NCBI RefSeq assembly: GCF_002259755.1
Contig: NZ_MWWY01000008.1
Span: 1 to 46,457, forward strand
Reading direction: 5' to 3'
Source of the DNA: Bifidobacterium hapali
GTDB taxonomy: Bacteria; Actinomycetota; Actinomycetes; Actinomycetales; Bifidobacteriaceae
Length of the DNA: 46,457 nt
Under the pieces are notes generated by a model that worked only from the letters and a program-made list of their open reading frames with translations, did not search any database and was not told the DNA's origin. The position numbers and the translations under genes are program-made. Below, in pieces: positions 9,654 to 18,152 of the stretch. The number at the start of each line of letters is the position of its first letter. The first letter of the stretch is position 1.

Positions 9654-10775
9654 TCAGTTAAATCGCACCGGGACCAGCAGATAACGGTAGTCCATCGACT
9701 CATCTGAATCAGACTCCTGCTGGCCGTTGAATTCAACCGGCTTGACCGCAGTGGTCATCTTCATGCGCACAAACGGCTCAGTAATCGCCGACAAACCTTC
9801 GATCACATACGACGGATTGAACGCAACCGTAATATCCTCGCCGTCAAGATCAATATCAATCGTCTCTTGCGCTTGAGCTTCGTCAATCTCGCCAGCCGAC
9901 AATGTCAGTTCTTGACCGGAGAACGTCATACGAATCGAAGCATTACGCTCGGCAACCAACGCAACTCGCTTAATCGCACCGATCAACTGTTGACGATCAA
10001 TCACTGCTTGAATCGGATATTCGTCAGCGAACAGACGATCGGTCGCCGGGAACTCGCCGTCGATGAGCTGCGACGTCGACACACGACCAGCGTTCTCAAA
10101 GCCCAAAAGTGAGGGGGTATCCTGATCGAAATCGATCACCACATTCTGGTGTTCATCGAGCGAACGTGCGATGTCGCGCAGCAGTGAACCGCGCACCAGC
10201 GTCGTCGCTTCCGTGTTCGGATCGGCTGGAGTCCACGTGAATGTTGCACGAGCGAGACGGAAACGATCAGTTGCCGTCATCACAACTTTGTCGCCGTTGA
10301 ATTGAATACGCACGCCGGTTAGTACTGGACGATTTTCTTCACGAGAGACTGCAACGCACGCTTGCGCGACTGCTTGTGCGAATGTCGGCGCGTCAACTTG
10401 ACCGAGTTTCGCTGGAACGACAGGCATATCCGGGTACTCAGTTTCCGGCATAAGCTGCAACGTGAACTTCGATTTGCCTGACGTGATCGTCAGCGTCGAC
10501 TCATCGGTTGACAGATACGTGCGTTCGGCAGGCAACGATTTCGTGATATCGGCGAGTAGCTTGCCTAAAACCAACACACTGCCAGGTTCGTCGATACCAG
10601 CTTCGATGTGATGGCGTGCGGAAATCTTGTAGTTGTATGCGGACAGTTGCAGCGTTCCGTCAATGGCTTCGAGACGAATGCCGACGAGAATGGGATTGGC
10701 CGGACGGGCTTCAATAACGCGAGTCGTCCAAGCGACTGCGTCTGCCAAAGCGGCGGAATCGATTTCGACTTTCAT
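9654..10775 (-). CDS. dnaN: DNA polymerase III beta subunit (sliding clamp)
   Basis: This 373-aa processivity clamp encircles DNA as a homodimer and tethers the replicative polymerase. The family pattern is clear: the N-terminal MKVEIDSAALADAVAW, ENRPVLTGVRIQF in the second domain, and the C-terminal YRYLLVPVRF that closes the clamp and forms part of the partner-binding cleft. I chose the ATG at 10773-10775 because AGTAGGA lies 5 bases upstream; the in-frame GTG at 10790 would add only five residues and overlaps the ribosome site. Across the origin segment from dnaA, it is transcribed in the same direction as recF. Its promoter probably lies in 10790-10910, near the first DnaA boxes. Confidence 0.97.
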   Translation of the reverse strand: MKVEIDSAALADAVAWTTRVIEARPANPILVGIRLEAIDGTLQLSAYNYKISARHHIEAGIDEPGSVLVLGKLLADITKSLPAERTYLSTDESTLTITSGKSKFTLQLMPETEYPDMPVVPAKLGQVDAPTFAQAVAQACVAVSREENRPVLTGVRIQFNGDKVVMTATDRFRLARATFTWTPADPNTEATTLVRGSLLRDIARSLDEHQNVVIDFDQDTPSLLGFENAGRVSTSQLIDGEFPATDRLFADEYPIQAVIDRQQLIGAIKRVALVAERNASIRMTFSGQELTLSAGEIDEAQAQETIDIDLDGEDITVAFNPSYVIEGLSAITEPFVRMKMTTAVKPVEFNGQQESDSDESMDYRYLLVPVRFN

Positions 10776-10910
10776 GGGTCCTACTTTCACTTGCTGTCTT
10801 GATGGCCATTCTAACCAAGGTCTGAACGATCGTGTTGTGCTGGTGGTCGAGCGTTGTGGTGATGATCGCGAGCGAACGTAAGTAAGTTAGGTAGTCGTAG
10901 TAATAAGAGC

Positions 10911-11153
10911 TGTGGATAATGTGGATAAGTGGGCTGATAGCAGTGCGCAGTAGTGGTTACCGGAAGGTAAACGATGTGGATAACATCTGCATATTCTGTG
11001 GATAAATGACCGAGTTATCCACAGGCGCGACGAAGTTATTGCGTTGTCCACATTTTCGGTGGAATAATCCACGAGTTATCCACAGCGAAAAGGGTATTTG
11101 TCCACCGGTTATCCGCAGGATTTACCCACATTTGTGTAAAACTATGTGGATAA
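10911..11153. other. oriC segment: DnaA-box cluster 1 (dnaN-dnaA)
   Basis: Seven perfect TTATCCACA boxes in both orientations: 10911-10919, 10920-10928 (abutting, same direction), 10975-10983, 10997-11005, 11015-11023, 11076-11084 and 11145-11153. Three one-mismatch boxes are at 11044-11052, 11109-11117 and 11122-11130. The dnaN/dnaA spacer is the classical actinobacterial origin location. There is no conspicuously AT-rich unwinding tract beside the boxes, so the melting site is not obvious. Confidence 0.9.
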
Positions 11154-11224
11154 CTTTTCTTGTGTGGAACGTAGATTTCGGGCGTGTCGAGGTGTTTCAC
11201 GCACTGTTTTTCACATGTGCCGTC

Positions 11225-11573
11225 CAGCAGAATCGCGCTCACAGACCAAAATCGACTGTTTTTTCGAGGCGCGCGGAAAAGTGCCAAAATCGTTGTCTCA
11301 GCGCAATTGTGGTGGATAGTAGTGCGGCTTCTTTTGAAGGACGTTGCCGTGAAGCAAACAGTGGAGCTGTTTGTAGGCAACGTGCGAGCCGACAGGCGAG
11401 CCAATAAGACGCGCGTAGCTCGTCCTGGCAAGGGAAGCCGAGCAGCCAAGCTCATCCTGCAACACAGCACCAACAGCTTCGTTCACCACAATCGCGCTGA
11501 CAGACGAAAAACGGTTGTTTTTCAGATGAATCCGAAAAACAGCCGAAATTGTTCGCTCAACGCGATTCTGCTG
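11225..11573. repeat. Structured repeat block between oriC and dnaA
   Basis: A motif resembling CASCASAATCGCGCTGACAG appears four times: forward at 11225-11246 and 11484-11505, reverse at 11295-11315 and 11552-11573. The reverse copies can pair with the adjacent or the distant forward copy. Between them a hairpin spans 11341-11383, with nested arms ACGTTGCC/GGCAACGT and CAAACAG/CTGTTTG. No convincing gene lies here. On the minus strand it follows dnaA, so it may act as a dnaA terminator or as an origin-flanking structure. Confidence 0.55.
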
Positions 11574-11610
11574 AACGCACGCTAAGCACGCTAGGCGCGC
11601 AAAAATCCGC

Positions 11611-13212
11611 CTACTTGCCGTTGGAATGCTGCTTGAGGCGCAGGGTCAACTCCATCACGTAGTTGTAAATCTCCTGCTTTTGCTGCATTTTCTGGTTGAT
11701 CTGCTTAACCGCATGCATTACAGTCGTGTGATCGCGGCCATGGAATACTTCACCAATATCAACCAAACTCATGCCAGTATTTTCGCGACACAAGTACATC
11801 GCAATCTGCCGTGCAATTGACACATTTTTCGTGCGTCCCTTGCCGACAATATCGTCAAACGTCAAGTGGAAATAGTTCGCAACCTGACCAATAATGTCAG
11901 TCGGTTTAATTTCCACGTCCGCAGTAAAGAAATCTTGCAGCGTCTGCTCAGCCAATGCGCGCGTCACCGTTTGCTTGTTAAGCGACGCGGCCGCCGATAC
12001 GCGAGTAAGCGCACCTTCCAACTCACGGATGTTCTCGGTAAATCGTTCCGCGATGAGGTCGAGCACGTCGTTGGGAATATCCGTATGCTGCATCGAGGCC
12101 ATCATGCGCAAAATTGCAATACGTGTTTCCAAATCTGGCGGCTTCACATCAACCGGCAGACCAGATTCAAATCGCGAAATTAAACGCGCCTCGAATCCTT
12201 TCAGATTCTTTGGCGGCACATCGGATGCGATCACAATGCGCTTATTGGCCTGATACAACGTGTTAAACGTGTGGAAGAACTGCTCAAGCGTCGCATCCTT
12301 ACCCCCGAGGAACTGGATATCGTCGATGAGTAGCACGTCGACCTCGCGGTAACGTCGGTTAAACTCAGCGATCTGTCCCTGACTTTGGTTCGGATTTTGC
12401 AGCGCTTCGATAAATTCGTTAGTAAATTCCTCGCTAGTTACGTACCGCACTTTGAGTGTCGGGTCCTTCACCAGCGCATAGTTACCGATCGCGTTTAGTA
12501 AATGTGTTTTACCTAGGCCCGATCCGCCGTAAATACATAACGGATTAAAATCACGCCCAGATCCTTCAGCCACCGCCAACGCGACCGTGCGAGCGAAACG
12601 GTTAGAATCGCCGGGAACGAACGTATCGAACGTCGCGTTTTTGTTCAGATGCGTGACAGGATCGCTCGCGACTTGCGTGCGACTTGCCGCAAACGTGCCT
12701 TCCGGAATCGCCGGAGCGAGCGGACGAGGCGCGGGCGTCGGAATCATCGGCGACGCCAAAGGACGCGCCGATCGCACAGGCCGAGCTGGTATCGGCTGAT
12801 CATCTGGCCGATAACTTTCCTGACCGAGATCAGCGACGGTCGGCGCAGTGCGCACATCGTAATCTGGATCGACAAGTGCAGCAGTATGCGAGACCCCCTG
12901 CGGTTCGTGGACTGAAGGAGTCAACGTTTCGGCGTGTCGCGGTTCGACTTTGAACGCGGGGAACATGGCAACGCCGGATGCAATATGCAAAGCGTGAAGG
13001 AGTGGTTCGTTGAGATCTTTTTGCAACGCTTGCTGCGTGGCGAGATTTTCGACGCACAGCACGATCGTCGTGCCGAATACTGCTTCAGGAATCACGCCTT
13101 CGAGCCAACCCTTATCGCGGGCGGTCAACGAAGAATTATGCTTGAGCAGAGCTAGCGCATCGGCCCAGATTCTGGAAGCCTGCGCAGCGGGGTCCTGCGG
13201 CGTGTGCGCCAT
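11611..13212 (-). CDS. dnaA: Chromosomal replication initiator DnaA
   Basis: This 533-aa AAA+ initiator binds DnaA boxes and melts the origin. Domain I (about 1-90) is followed by a Pro/Ala/Arg-rich linker (about 130-195). The AAA+ core has Walker [10 protein letters not shown], Walker [13 protein letters not shown], sensor [10 protein letters not shown] and the arginine-finger region [11 protein letters not shown]. Domain IV carries the box-binding [14 protein letters not shown] at about 495-508. The length is usual for bifidobacteria. It is flanked by DnaA boxes on both sides (clusters 1 and 2); the cluster upstream of its start suggests autoregulation. It is transcribed away from rpmH. Confidence 0.98.
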   Translation of the reverse strand: MAHTPQDPAAQASRIWADALALLKHNSSLTARDKGWLEGVIPEAVFGTTIVLCVENLATQQALQKDLNEPLLHALHIASGVAMFPAFKVEPRHAETLTPSVHEPQGVSHTAALVDPDYDVRTAPTVADLGQESYRPDDQPIPARPVRSARPLASPMIPTPAPRPLAPAIPEGTFAASRTQVASDPVTHLNKNATFDTFVPGDSNRFARTVALAVAEGSGRDFNPLCIYGGSGLGKTHLLNAIGNYALVKDPTLKVRYVTSEEFTNEFIEALQNPNQSQGQIAEFNRRYREVDVLLIDDIQFLGGKDATLEQFFHTFNTLYQANKRIVIASDVPPKNLKGFEARLISRFESGLPVDVKPPDLETRIAILRMMASMQHTDIPNDVLDLIAERFTENIRELEGALTRVSAAASLNKQTVTRALAEQTLQDFFTADVEIKPTDIIGQVANYFHLTFDDIVGKGRTKNVSIARQIAMYLCRENTGMSLVDIGEVFHGRDHTTVMHAVKQINQKMQQKQEIYNYVMELTLRLKQHSNGK

Positions 13213-13276
13213 AGTGGCCTCCTCTACTCGAGCGAATAATACGACAACAGATCATTTTTACTCCCAATCCTCGAAG

Positions 13277-13341
13277 TTATCCACAGGCTTGCGTGTTGCA
13301 ATTGCTCGATTGTGAATAACATTCGTGTAATTTGTGGATAA
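13277..13341. promoter_or_regulatory. DnaA-box cluster 2 (dnaA-rpmH)
   Basis: Perfect boxes occur at 13277-13285 (forward) and 13333-13341 (reverse), with a one-mismatch box at 13311-13319. They sit 65-129 bp upstream of the dnaA start, in the 311-bp divergent gap, a position suited to DnaA autoregulation or an auxiliary origin site. The gap also holds the rpmH promoter and a TATAAT at 13398-13403 with no clear -35. Confidence 0.8.
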
Positions 13342-13432
13342 CTTTGGCCGGTAAGTGGTTGATTTTTCAACGTTTATATGGGTGCACGCAAGTTTTCTAT
13401 AATGTTCAAAATGTGAAAACCCACTCGGCGTT

Positions 13433-13462
13433 TTGACTTGTGGGCAGGGGTAAGAGTATTTT
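13433..13462 (+). promoter_or_regulatory. Candidate rpmH promoter
   Basis: TTGACT at 13433-13438 and TATTTT at 13457-13462 are 18 bp apart, ~60 bp before the rpmH start. A strong promoter is expected here because this operon encodes a ribosomal protein. The -10 match is weak, and the nearby GGTATAGCT (13463-13471) is an alternative. Confidence 0.4.
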
Positions 13463-13523
13463 GGTATAGCTTGACTCATGAGGAGCCGTGCTTTCGCGCG
13501 GCTGAAAACACCGGGAGCTAATT

Positions 13524-13658
13524 ATGAAGAGGACATTCCAGCCGAATAACCGTCGCCGTCACATGAAGCACGGCTTCCGTCTGCGCATGCGTACCCGTTC
13601 TGGTCGTGCGCTGATCAACCGTCGCCGCGCTAAGGGCCGTAAGACCCTGTCCGCCTGA
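13524..13658 (+). CDS. rpmH: 50S ribosomal protein L34
   Basis: This 44-aa basic protein begins [19 protein letters not shown] and ends KGRKTLSA, the complete and highly conserved L34 sequence. It is a structural protein of the large ribosomal subunit that sits deep in the 23S rRNA. GGGAG lies about 8 bases before the ATG. It heads the rpmH-rnpA-yidD-yidC cluster, which is transcribed away from dnaA, the standard arrangement in bacteria. Length and sequence match the family along the full protein. Confidence 0.97.
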   Translation: MKRTFQPNNRRRHMKHGFRLRMRTRSGRALINRRRAKGRKTLSA

Positions 13659-13683
13659 CGTTCTGTTCGGCGGCGACATCGAC

Positions 13684-14055
13684 GTGGAGCGGCTGAAGAG
13701 CCATCGTGACTTTGTCACCGTACTTAAACGCCGTCGTACTGTCAGCGACAAGGATATCGTCGTGCACTATTTAGTGCGCGACGATTCCTCAGTTTTAGGC
13801 GAAACGACGGCATCGAGCCGGCGGCTTGGCCTTGCTGTATCCAAAGCGGTCGGTCATGCGGTGACACGCAATACCGTCAAACGGCGGTTTCGTGTATTGG
13901 CACGTACTCATGAATCCCTGCTCCCTGAGCAGGTGGATGTAGTGATGCGTGCAAAGCCAAGTGCCGCGCATGCCGATTTCCAGTCGCTGGATCAGCAAGT
14001 GGCATCATTATTTGGTGCTGTTTCACGTAAAACAATGAAGCGTGACCGTCAATGA
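13684..14055 (+). CDS. rnpA: Ribonuclease P protein component
   Basis: This 123-aa basic protein binds RNase P RNA and helps mature tRNA 5' ends. The N-terminal [10 protein letters not shown] and the RNR-type motif ([13 protein letters not shown], about 61-73) are the family signature. The start is GTG at 13684, 25 bp after rpmH. The C-terminal [12 protein letters not shown] is encoded over a parS-like site (14020-14033), so the same bases may serve ParB. The gene overlaps yidD by 4 bases (ATGA), which implies coupling. Confidence 0.95.
   Translation: MERLKSHRDFVTVLKRRRTVSDKDIVVHYLVRDDSSVLGETTASSRRLGLAVSKAVGHAVTRNTVKRRFRVLARTHESLLPEQVDVVMRAKPSAAHADFQSLDQQVASLFGAVSRKTMKRDRQ
14020..14033. promoter_or_regulatory. 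parS-like site in the 3' end of rnpA
   Basis: GTTTCACGTAAAAC has one mismatch to the palindrome GTTTCACGTGAAAC. It is read in rnpA as V-S-R-K-T. It is the site closest to dnaA. Confidence 0.55.
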
Positions 14056-14387
14056 GTGTAACTGGCGGGATGATTCGTGCGATTCGCTGGTATCAGCGTA
14101 CTATTTCCGCACATCGTCCAGCTTGTTGCAAATATTACCCCTCATGTTCGCGCTATGCTATCGAAGCACTCGAACGGTATGGGGCATTTCGTGGCGGATT
14201 ACTCGCTGTATTGCGTTTGCTGCGTTGCCGACCGTGGAGTCGTGGCGGTATAGACGATGTGCCGCAGCGTTATTCCGTGTTTTACCGATTTTCGTGGTCG
14301 AAGGCCCATGAAGAGCCTCGACTGACACCACTGGCCTGGCATGATGATGCCGTCGGCACGTCCGATGATGGTCATGCGCAACGTTAA
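14052..14387 (+). CDS. yidD: Membrane protein insertion efficiency factor YidD
   Basis: The 111-aa protein carries the YidD signature: [38 protein letters not shown] sequence with three of the conserved cysteines, then [17 protein letters not shown]. YidD is a small, probably amphipathic membrane-associated protein that assists YidC-dependent insertion. It overlaps rnpA by 4 bases and lies 16 bp before yidC, the conserved position. The tail of about 25 residues after the family core is rich in His, Asp and Gly and is variable. Confidence 0.92.
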   Translation: MSVTGGMIRAIRWYQRTISAHRPACCKYYPSCSRYAIEALERYGAFRGGLLAVLRLLRCRPWSRGGIDDVPQRYSVFYRFSWSKAHEEPRLTPLAWHDDAVGTSDDGHAQR

Positions 14388-14403
14388 GGAGATGGCCTAA
14401 GCG

Positions 14404-15417
14404 ATGATCAACTACGATAATTTCTTCCTCGACCAAGGATTTTGGGGTTGGCTGTACAAGCTACTAACCCCGGTCGAGTGGCTCATGACGCAAATCATGG
14501 CCGTCTTCCACCAGTTCCTGACCCTGCTCGGCATGTCACCGATCGGTTTTTCGTGGGTACTGTCGATTATCTTCCTCGTACTCGTCGTACATGCTTGCGT
14601 GTTCCCGCTGTACTACAAGACGATGAAGTCGATGCGTAAGATGCAGGCAATCCAGCCGCAGATGCAGCGCATTCAGAACAAGTACAAAGGCAAGAACGAT
14701 CAGGCCAGTAAAGAGGCCATGCAGCGCGAAATGATGAAGCTGTATCAGGACAACGACGCGAATCCCGCCGGTTCGTGCCTGCCTATGCTCATCCAGTCGC
14801 CAGTGTTTATGTGCATGTTCTACGTGCTGTCCGCCATCCCATACATCGCGCGTGAAAAGCGCGCTCCGCTCGGCGCGTTCGATGTCGCCACCGCACAGCA
14901 GTTCTCTCAGACCACTGTTTTCGGCGTCAACGTTACTGATGTATTCGGTTCTGCGACGTCCAGCGGCAAGATCATCATCGGCGTATTCGTTGTCCTGATG
15001 TGCGGATGTCTGTGGTTTACCACGTACTTCAGCATGAAACGCAACATGAATCCGGAAGCAATGGTCGGTCAGGCGGCCACCATGCAAAAGGGTATGCTGT
15101 GGATTTTCCCGATCATGTACATCTTCTCCGGCGTGACCATGCCGTTCGCAGTGCTCGTCTACTGGCTTACCAATAACGTGTGCAACTTGCTGCGTACCAT
15201 GTGGCAGGCGTATGCGTTCCCGACTCCGGGTTCACCGGCTGCGAAGGATAAGGAAGTACGCGATTATAAGCGCGAGAACGAGCGTCGAGCCAAGGCTGGT
15301 CTGCCGAGTATCGAAGAGCAGAAGCTCATCGACGCGAAGAAGGAAGCTGAGCGCAGGGAGAAGGAAGGCTTCCAGCGCGCGCAGCCGCGTCGTAAGAATC
15401 GCAATAAGAAGAAATAA
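14404..15417 (+). CDS. yidC: Membrane protein insertase YidC/Oxa1
   Basis: This 337-aa insertase folds and inserts membrane proteins, alone or with SecYEG. Five or so hydrophobic segments are visible, starting at about residue 40 (IGFSWVLSIIFLVLVVHACVF). The basic MKSMRKMQAIQPQMQRIQNKYK cytoplasmic hairpin and the NPAGSCLPMLIQSPVFMCMFYVL segment follow, typical of Gram-positive, lipoprotein-less YidC. The C-terminal ~60 residues are highly charged (ERREKEGFQRAQPRRKNRNKKK), as in Oxa1-type insertases that contact the ribosome. AAGGAG lies rather far (about 12 bases) upstream of the start. A strong hairpin follows at 15445-15484. Confidence 0.95.
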   Translation: MINYDNFFLDQGFWGWLYKLLTPVEWLMTQIMAVFHQFLTLLGMSPIGFSWVLSIIFLVLVVHACVFPLYYKTMKSMRKMQAIQPQMQRIQNKYKGKNDQASKEAMQREMMKLYQDNDANPAGSCLPMLIQSPVFMCMFYVLSAIPYIAREKRAPLGAFDVATAQQFSQTTVFGVNVTDVFGSATSSGKIIIGVFVVLMCGCLWFTTYFSMKRNMNPEAMVGQAATMQKGMLWIFPIMYIFSGVTMPFAVLVYWLTNNVCNLLRTMWQAYAFPTPGSPAAKDKEVRDYKRENERRAKAGLPSIEEQKLIDAKKEAERREKEGFQRAQPRRKNRNKKK

Positions 15418-15444
15418 CCGTGTGTAATGTATGTGTAATGTAAT

Positions 15445-15484
15445 GGTCTCATGGAAACGAGTGGTAATTCGCTTCCATGAGACC
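15445..15484 (+). terminator. Hairpin after yidC
   Basis: Arms GGTCTCATGGAA (15445-15456) and TTCCATGAGACC (15473-15484) pair perfectly around a 16-nt loop. TTGTGGTTT follows rather than a full U-run. It probably separates the rpmH-yidC unit from jag. Confidence 0.6.
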
Positions 15485-15546
15485 TTGTGGTTTACACTAG
15501 TTCGTAGATTTTTGACCCTTTGGCCTCGCTGATAAGGAGTTGTGAC

Positions 15547-16080
15547 ATGGCGCAGGACGACGAGAAGACGATCGATCAGCTCAACGAGGAAGCCGACATC
15601 GCCGCGGATTATCTTGAGGGCCTGCTTGACATCGCTGATTACGATGGCGATATCGAGATGGGCGTGCGCAACGGCCGCCCGATGGTACAGATCGTCGCCG
15701 ATGACGATACTGATATCAAGCACCTGATCGGGCGCGATGGGGAAGTGGTTGACGCGTTGCAGCAGTTGACGCGACTTGCTGTGCAGCAGAAGACTGGTGA
15801 GCGTTCACATCTTATTGTGGATGTGGATGGATTCCTTAAGCGTAAGCGTCAGCGGCTGCGCGATATTGCGTTGGATGCGATCGACGAGGTGAAGGAAACT
15901 GGTGAGCCGGTTGATCTTAAGCCGATGAACTCGTTTGAGCGTAAGGTTGTGCATGATGTGGTGCGCGAGGAAGGCATGAAGTCGCGTTCGCACGGCGAGG
16001 AACCGAACCGTTACGTGACCGTGTATCTCAAGGCGAACGCTGAGGATACTGGTGACGACGATGACGACATTGAAGCGTGA
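15547..16080 (+). CDS. jag: Jag/KhpB RNA-binding protein (KH and R3H)
   Basis: This 177-aa protein has a KH domain (about 45-115: PMVQIVADDDTDIKHLIGRDGEVVDALQQL) followed by an R3H domain (NSFERKVVHDVVREEGMKSRSHGEEPNRYVTVYL). The N-terminal Jag domain of Firmicutes is absent, as is normal for actinobacteria. The family binds RNA and has been tied to cell-wall and division control, downstream of yidC. The start at 15547 is chosen because AAGGAG lies ~9 bases upstream. The C-terminus ends in an acidic DDDDDIEA tail. Confidence 0.93.
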   Translation: MAQDDEKTIDQLNEEADIAADYLEGLLDIADYDGDIEMGVRNGRPMVQIVADDDTDIKHLIGRDGEVVDALQQLTRLAVQQKTGERSHLIVDVDGFLKRKRQRLRDIALDAIDEVKETGEPVDLKPMNSFERKVVHDVVREEGMKSRSHGEEPNRYVTVYLKANAEDTGDDDDDIEA

Positions 16081-16128
16081 TTGCGCGTTTAGTGTAGCTG
16101 ATTGCGGTTGGTGGAAGGATTGACAGTC

Positions 16129-16845
16129 GTGAGTGACGTTGTTTCACATGAAACATCAGCTGATGCAGCCGAGCCGATCGTCGATCAGCTTGACGGTTCG
16201 CCAGTGCTTGCTGCTGTGCTTGGTGATGCGTTGCCGCAGTTGGAAGTGTTTCACGGGAAACTTATGCGCGAGGGTGAGCCGCGCGGTTTGATCGGTCCGC
16301 GCGATGTGCCGATTGTGTGGGAGCGGCACATTTTGAACTCGGCGGCGATCGTACCGTTTGTGCAGCAGGCGACTGAGCATGAGCGGTTCAAGACGGTTGC
16401 TGATATAGGATCGGGCGGCGGTTTTCCTGGACTCGTTGCGGCTGCTTGTTTGCCAGATCATCGATTCACGCTGATTGAGCCGATGGAACGTCGCGTGGAG
16501 TGGCTCAACGAGTGCGTTGATGAGATGGACTTGCAGAATGTGACCGTTGTGCGCGCGCGTTCTGAAGAAGTGATTACTCAGATGCGCAAGTCGTCGGGGA
16601 TGCATCCGTTTGCCGTGGTGACATGTCGTGCGGTTGCACCGATGACAAAGCTCGCTGGATGGACGCTGCCGTTATTGAAGTCGCATGGTCGATTGATTGC
16701 ATTGAAGGGACGTTCCGCTCAAGCTGAAATCGACAAGGCCGCAAAAGAAATCACGAAGCGCGGGGGAGTGAATCCGCGCGTGGTCGAAGCTGCTGTAGGC
16801 CCAGATCTAGAGCCCACTCACGTAGTTCTCGTCGATCATCGGTAG
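16129..16845 (+). CDS. rsmG: 16S rRNA (guanine-N7) methyltransferase RsmG
   Basis: This 238-aa SAM-dependent enzyme methylates G527 (E. coli numbering) of 16S rRNA; loss of it gives low-level streptomycin resistance in other bacteria. The SAM site [16 protein letters not shown] (about 92-107) and the downstream [12 protein letters not shown] match the family. I chose the GTG at 16129 because GGAAGGA lies upstream; the TTG at 16102 is in frame but has no such site. The N-terminal ~30 residues are not conserved and contain a parS-like sequence read as VSHET. Another site is at 16248-16261. It precedes the origin-proximal parAB genes, the usual order. Confidence 0.95.
   Translation: MSDVVSHETSADAAEPIVDQLDGSPVLAAVLGDALPQLEVFHGKLMREGEPRGLIGPRDVPIVWERHILNSAAIVPFVQQATEHERFKTVADIGSGGGFPGLVAAACLPDHRFTLIEPMERRVEWLNECVDEMDLQNVTVVRARSEEVITQMRKSSGMHPFAVVTCRAVAPMTKLAGWTLPLLKSHGRLIALKGRSAQAEIDKAAKEITKRGGVNPRVVEAAVGPDLEPTHVVLVDHR
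16141..16154. promoter_or_regulatory. parS-like site near the rsmG start
   Basis: GTTTCACATGAAAC, one mismatch from the full palindrome. It lies at codons 5-9 of rsmG, read V-S-H-E-T. Confidence 0.65.
16248..16261. promoter_or_regulatory. parS-like site inside rsmG
   Basis: GTTTCACGGGAAAC, one mismatch. In this copy the reading phase differs (E-V-F-H-G-K), unlike the other genic sites. Confidence 0.55.
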
Positions 16846-16875
16846 CACTCGCCTCCCCTTGTCGGCGGAGTCAGT

Positions 16876-16889
16876 GTTTCACGGGAAAC
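16876..16889. promoter_or_regulatory. parS-like site between rsmG and parA
   Basis: GTTTCACGGGAAAC, identical to the site at 16248. It is intergenic, 26 bp before the first DnaA box of cluster 3. Confidence 0.65.
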
Positions 16890-16914
16890 GTTGAATGCGG
16901 TTGCTGCGCGCGAG

Positions 16915-17094
16915 TTATCCACATGACCGGCGTGTTGTTGACCAAGTTATCCACAATATCGATAATAAAATGTGGATAACTGCTAATCGTTGATATTCCA
17001 GCGGTTAGAGCGTGCTTGTACTGCACTATCAACATAAGTTATCCACAACAGTGTGCACAGTTATCCACTGCCATGTGGATAACTGTGTGGATTA
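16915..17094. other. DnaA-box cluster 3 (rsmG-parA)
   Basis: Five perfect TTATCCACA boxes in both orientations: 16915-16923, 16947-16955, 16971-16979, 17039-17047 and 17074-17082. One-mismatch boxes are at 17061-17069 and 17086-17094. The short AT-rich stretch ATCGATAATAAAATG lies between the second and third. Together with cluster 1 this suggests a bipartite origin or a DnaA-titration/regulatory region ahead of parAB. Confidence 0.85.
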
Positions 17095-17164
17095 CTTGTG
17101 CATCGGTTTTCATGTCCATGCGAACGATGAAACTGGAACATACTGTCTGGTAAAGGAGGAACTT

Positions 17165-18151
17165 GTGTCCACAACGGATGATCAGCGTATTGATGATGTG
17201 TCAGAGCCGGAAACGGTGACACAAACCATCAGTCGTATCTTCAAGGACTCGAATTCCCCCTTGGGGTCGCAAATCGCACAGGAGTCATCCCGATACAAGG
17301 CTATCGAACAAGCAGTGTTCCCTAAGCCAGAACGTACTCGTCTCATCGCCGTCGCAAACCAAAAAGGCGGCGTCGGCAAAACTACGACTACCGTTAATAT
17401 CTCCGCGGCGTTGGCTCTAGCTGGAGCGCGCGTGCTCGTCATCGATATGGACCCGCAGGGCAACGCATCTACGGCACTCGGTATCGTGCACGGTTCTGGT
17501 CTGCCGTCAGTTTACGATGTGCTTGAGGGTCGTCTTTCTATCGAACAGGTCAAGCAAACGTGCCCAGATTTCGCAACGCTTGACGTCGTGCCAGCGTCCA
17601 TCGACTTGAGTGGCGCCGAACTTGAGGTTGCCGACTCGCCGAACCGCAATAATCTGCTTGATACGGCACTGTCAACGTTCCTTGAGCAGTCTGAGCAGCA
17701 CTATGATTACGTGTTTATTGACTGCCCGCCGAGCCTCGGTCTGCTCGTCATCAATGCGATGTGCGCGGTTAACGAGATGCTCATTCCGATTCAGGCTGAA
17801 TATTACGCGCTCGAAGGTCTCGGTCAGCTCATTCACACGATCGGGCTGGTGCAGGAGCATTTCAATTCGACGCTGCTTGTCTCAACGATGCTGGTCACGA
17901 TGTTTGATCGGCGTACGCTGCTCAGTCGCGAAGTTTACGACGAAGTGAAGCAGCACTATCCGTCGATCGTGCTGGATACCACGATTCCACGTACTGTGAA
18001 AATCGCGGAAGCGCCGAGTTTCAGCAAGAGCGTGATCGCGTATGATCCGCAGGGTATGGGTGCGACTTCGTATCGCGAGGCGGCGCTGGAGATAGCGAAA
18101 CGTTCGGCACAAGCATTGGAAGCGATTGCAATCAAGCGAGGAGAACACTGA
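17165..18151 (+). CDS. parA: Chromosome partitioning ATPase ParA
   Basis: This 328-aa Walker-type ATPase moves the newly copied origins. The deviant Walker A NQKGGVGKTTTTVNIS (about 62-77), LVIDMDPQGNAS and FIDCPPSLGLL are all present. I chose the GTG at 17165 because AAAGGAGG is 5 bases upstream; the frame is open to 17012 but that stretch carries DnaA boxes. The N-terminal ~50 residues before the ATPase core are variable and acidic, as in other actinobacterial ParA proteins. The stop codon is 1 bp before parB, so the two are translated together. Confidence 0.97.
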   Translation: MSTTDDQRIDDVSEPETVTQTISRIFKDSNSPLGSQIAQESSRYKAIEQAVFPKPERTRLIAVANQKGGVGKTTTTVNISAALALAGARVLVIDMDPQGNASTALGIVHGSGLPSVYDVLEGRLSIEQVKQTCPDFATLDVVPASIDLSGAELEVADSPNRNNLLDTALSTFLEQSEQHYDYVFIDCPPSLGLLVINAMCAVNEMLIPIQAEYYALEGLGQLIHTIGLVQEHFNSTLLVSTMLVTMFDRRTLLSREVYDEVKQHYPSIVLDTTIPRTVKIAEAPSFSKSVIAYDPQGMGATSYREAALEIAKRSAQALEAIAIKRGEH

Positions 18152-18152
18152 G

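Noticed and set aside
17012..17164. Upstream extension of ParA
   Set aside because: It would translate DnaA boxes into family-unlike Cys/His-rich sequence; AAAGGAGG places the start at 17165.
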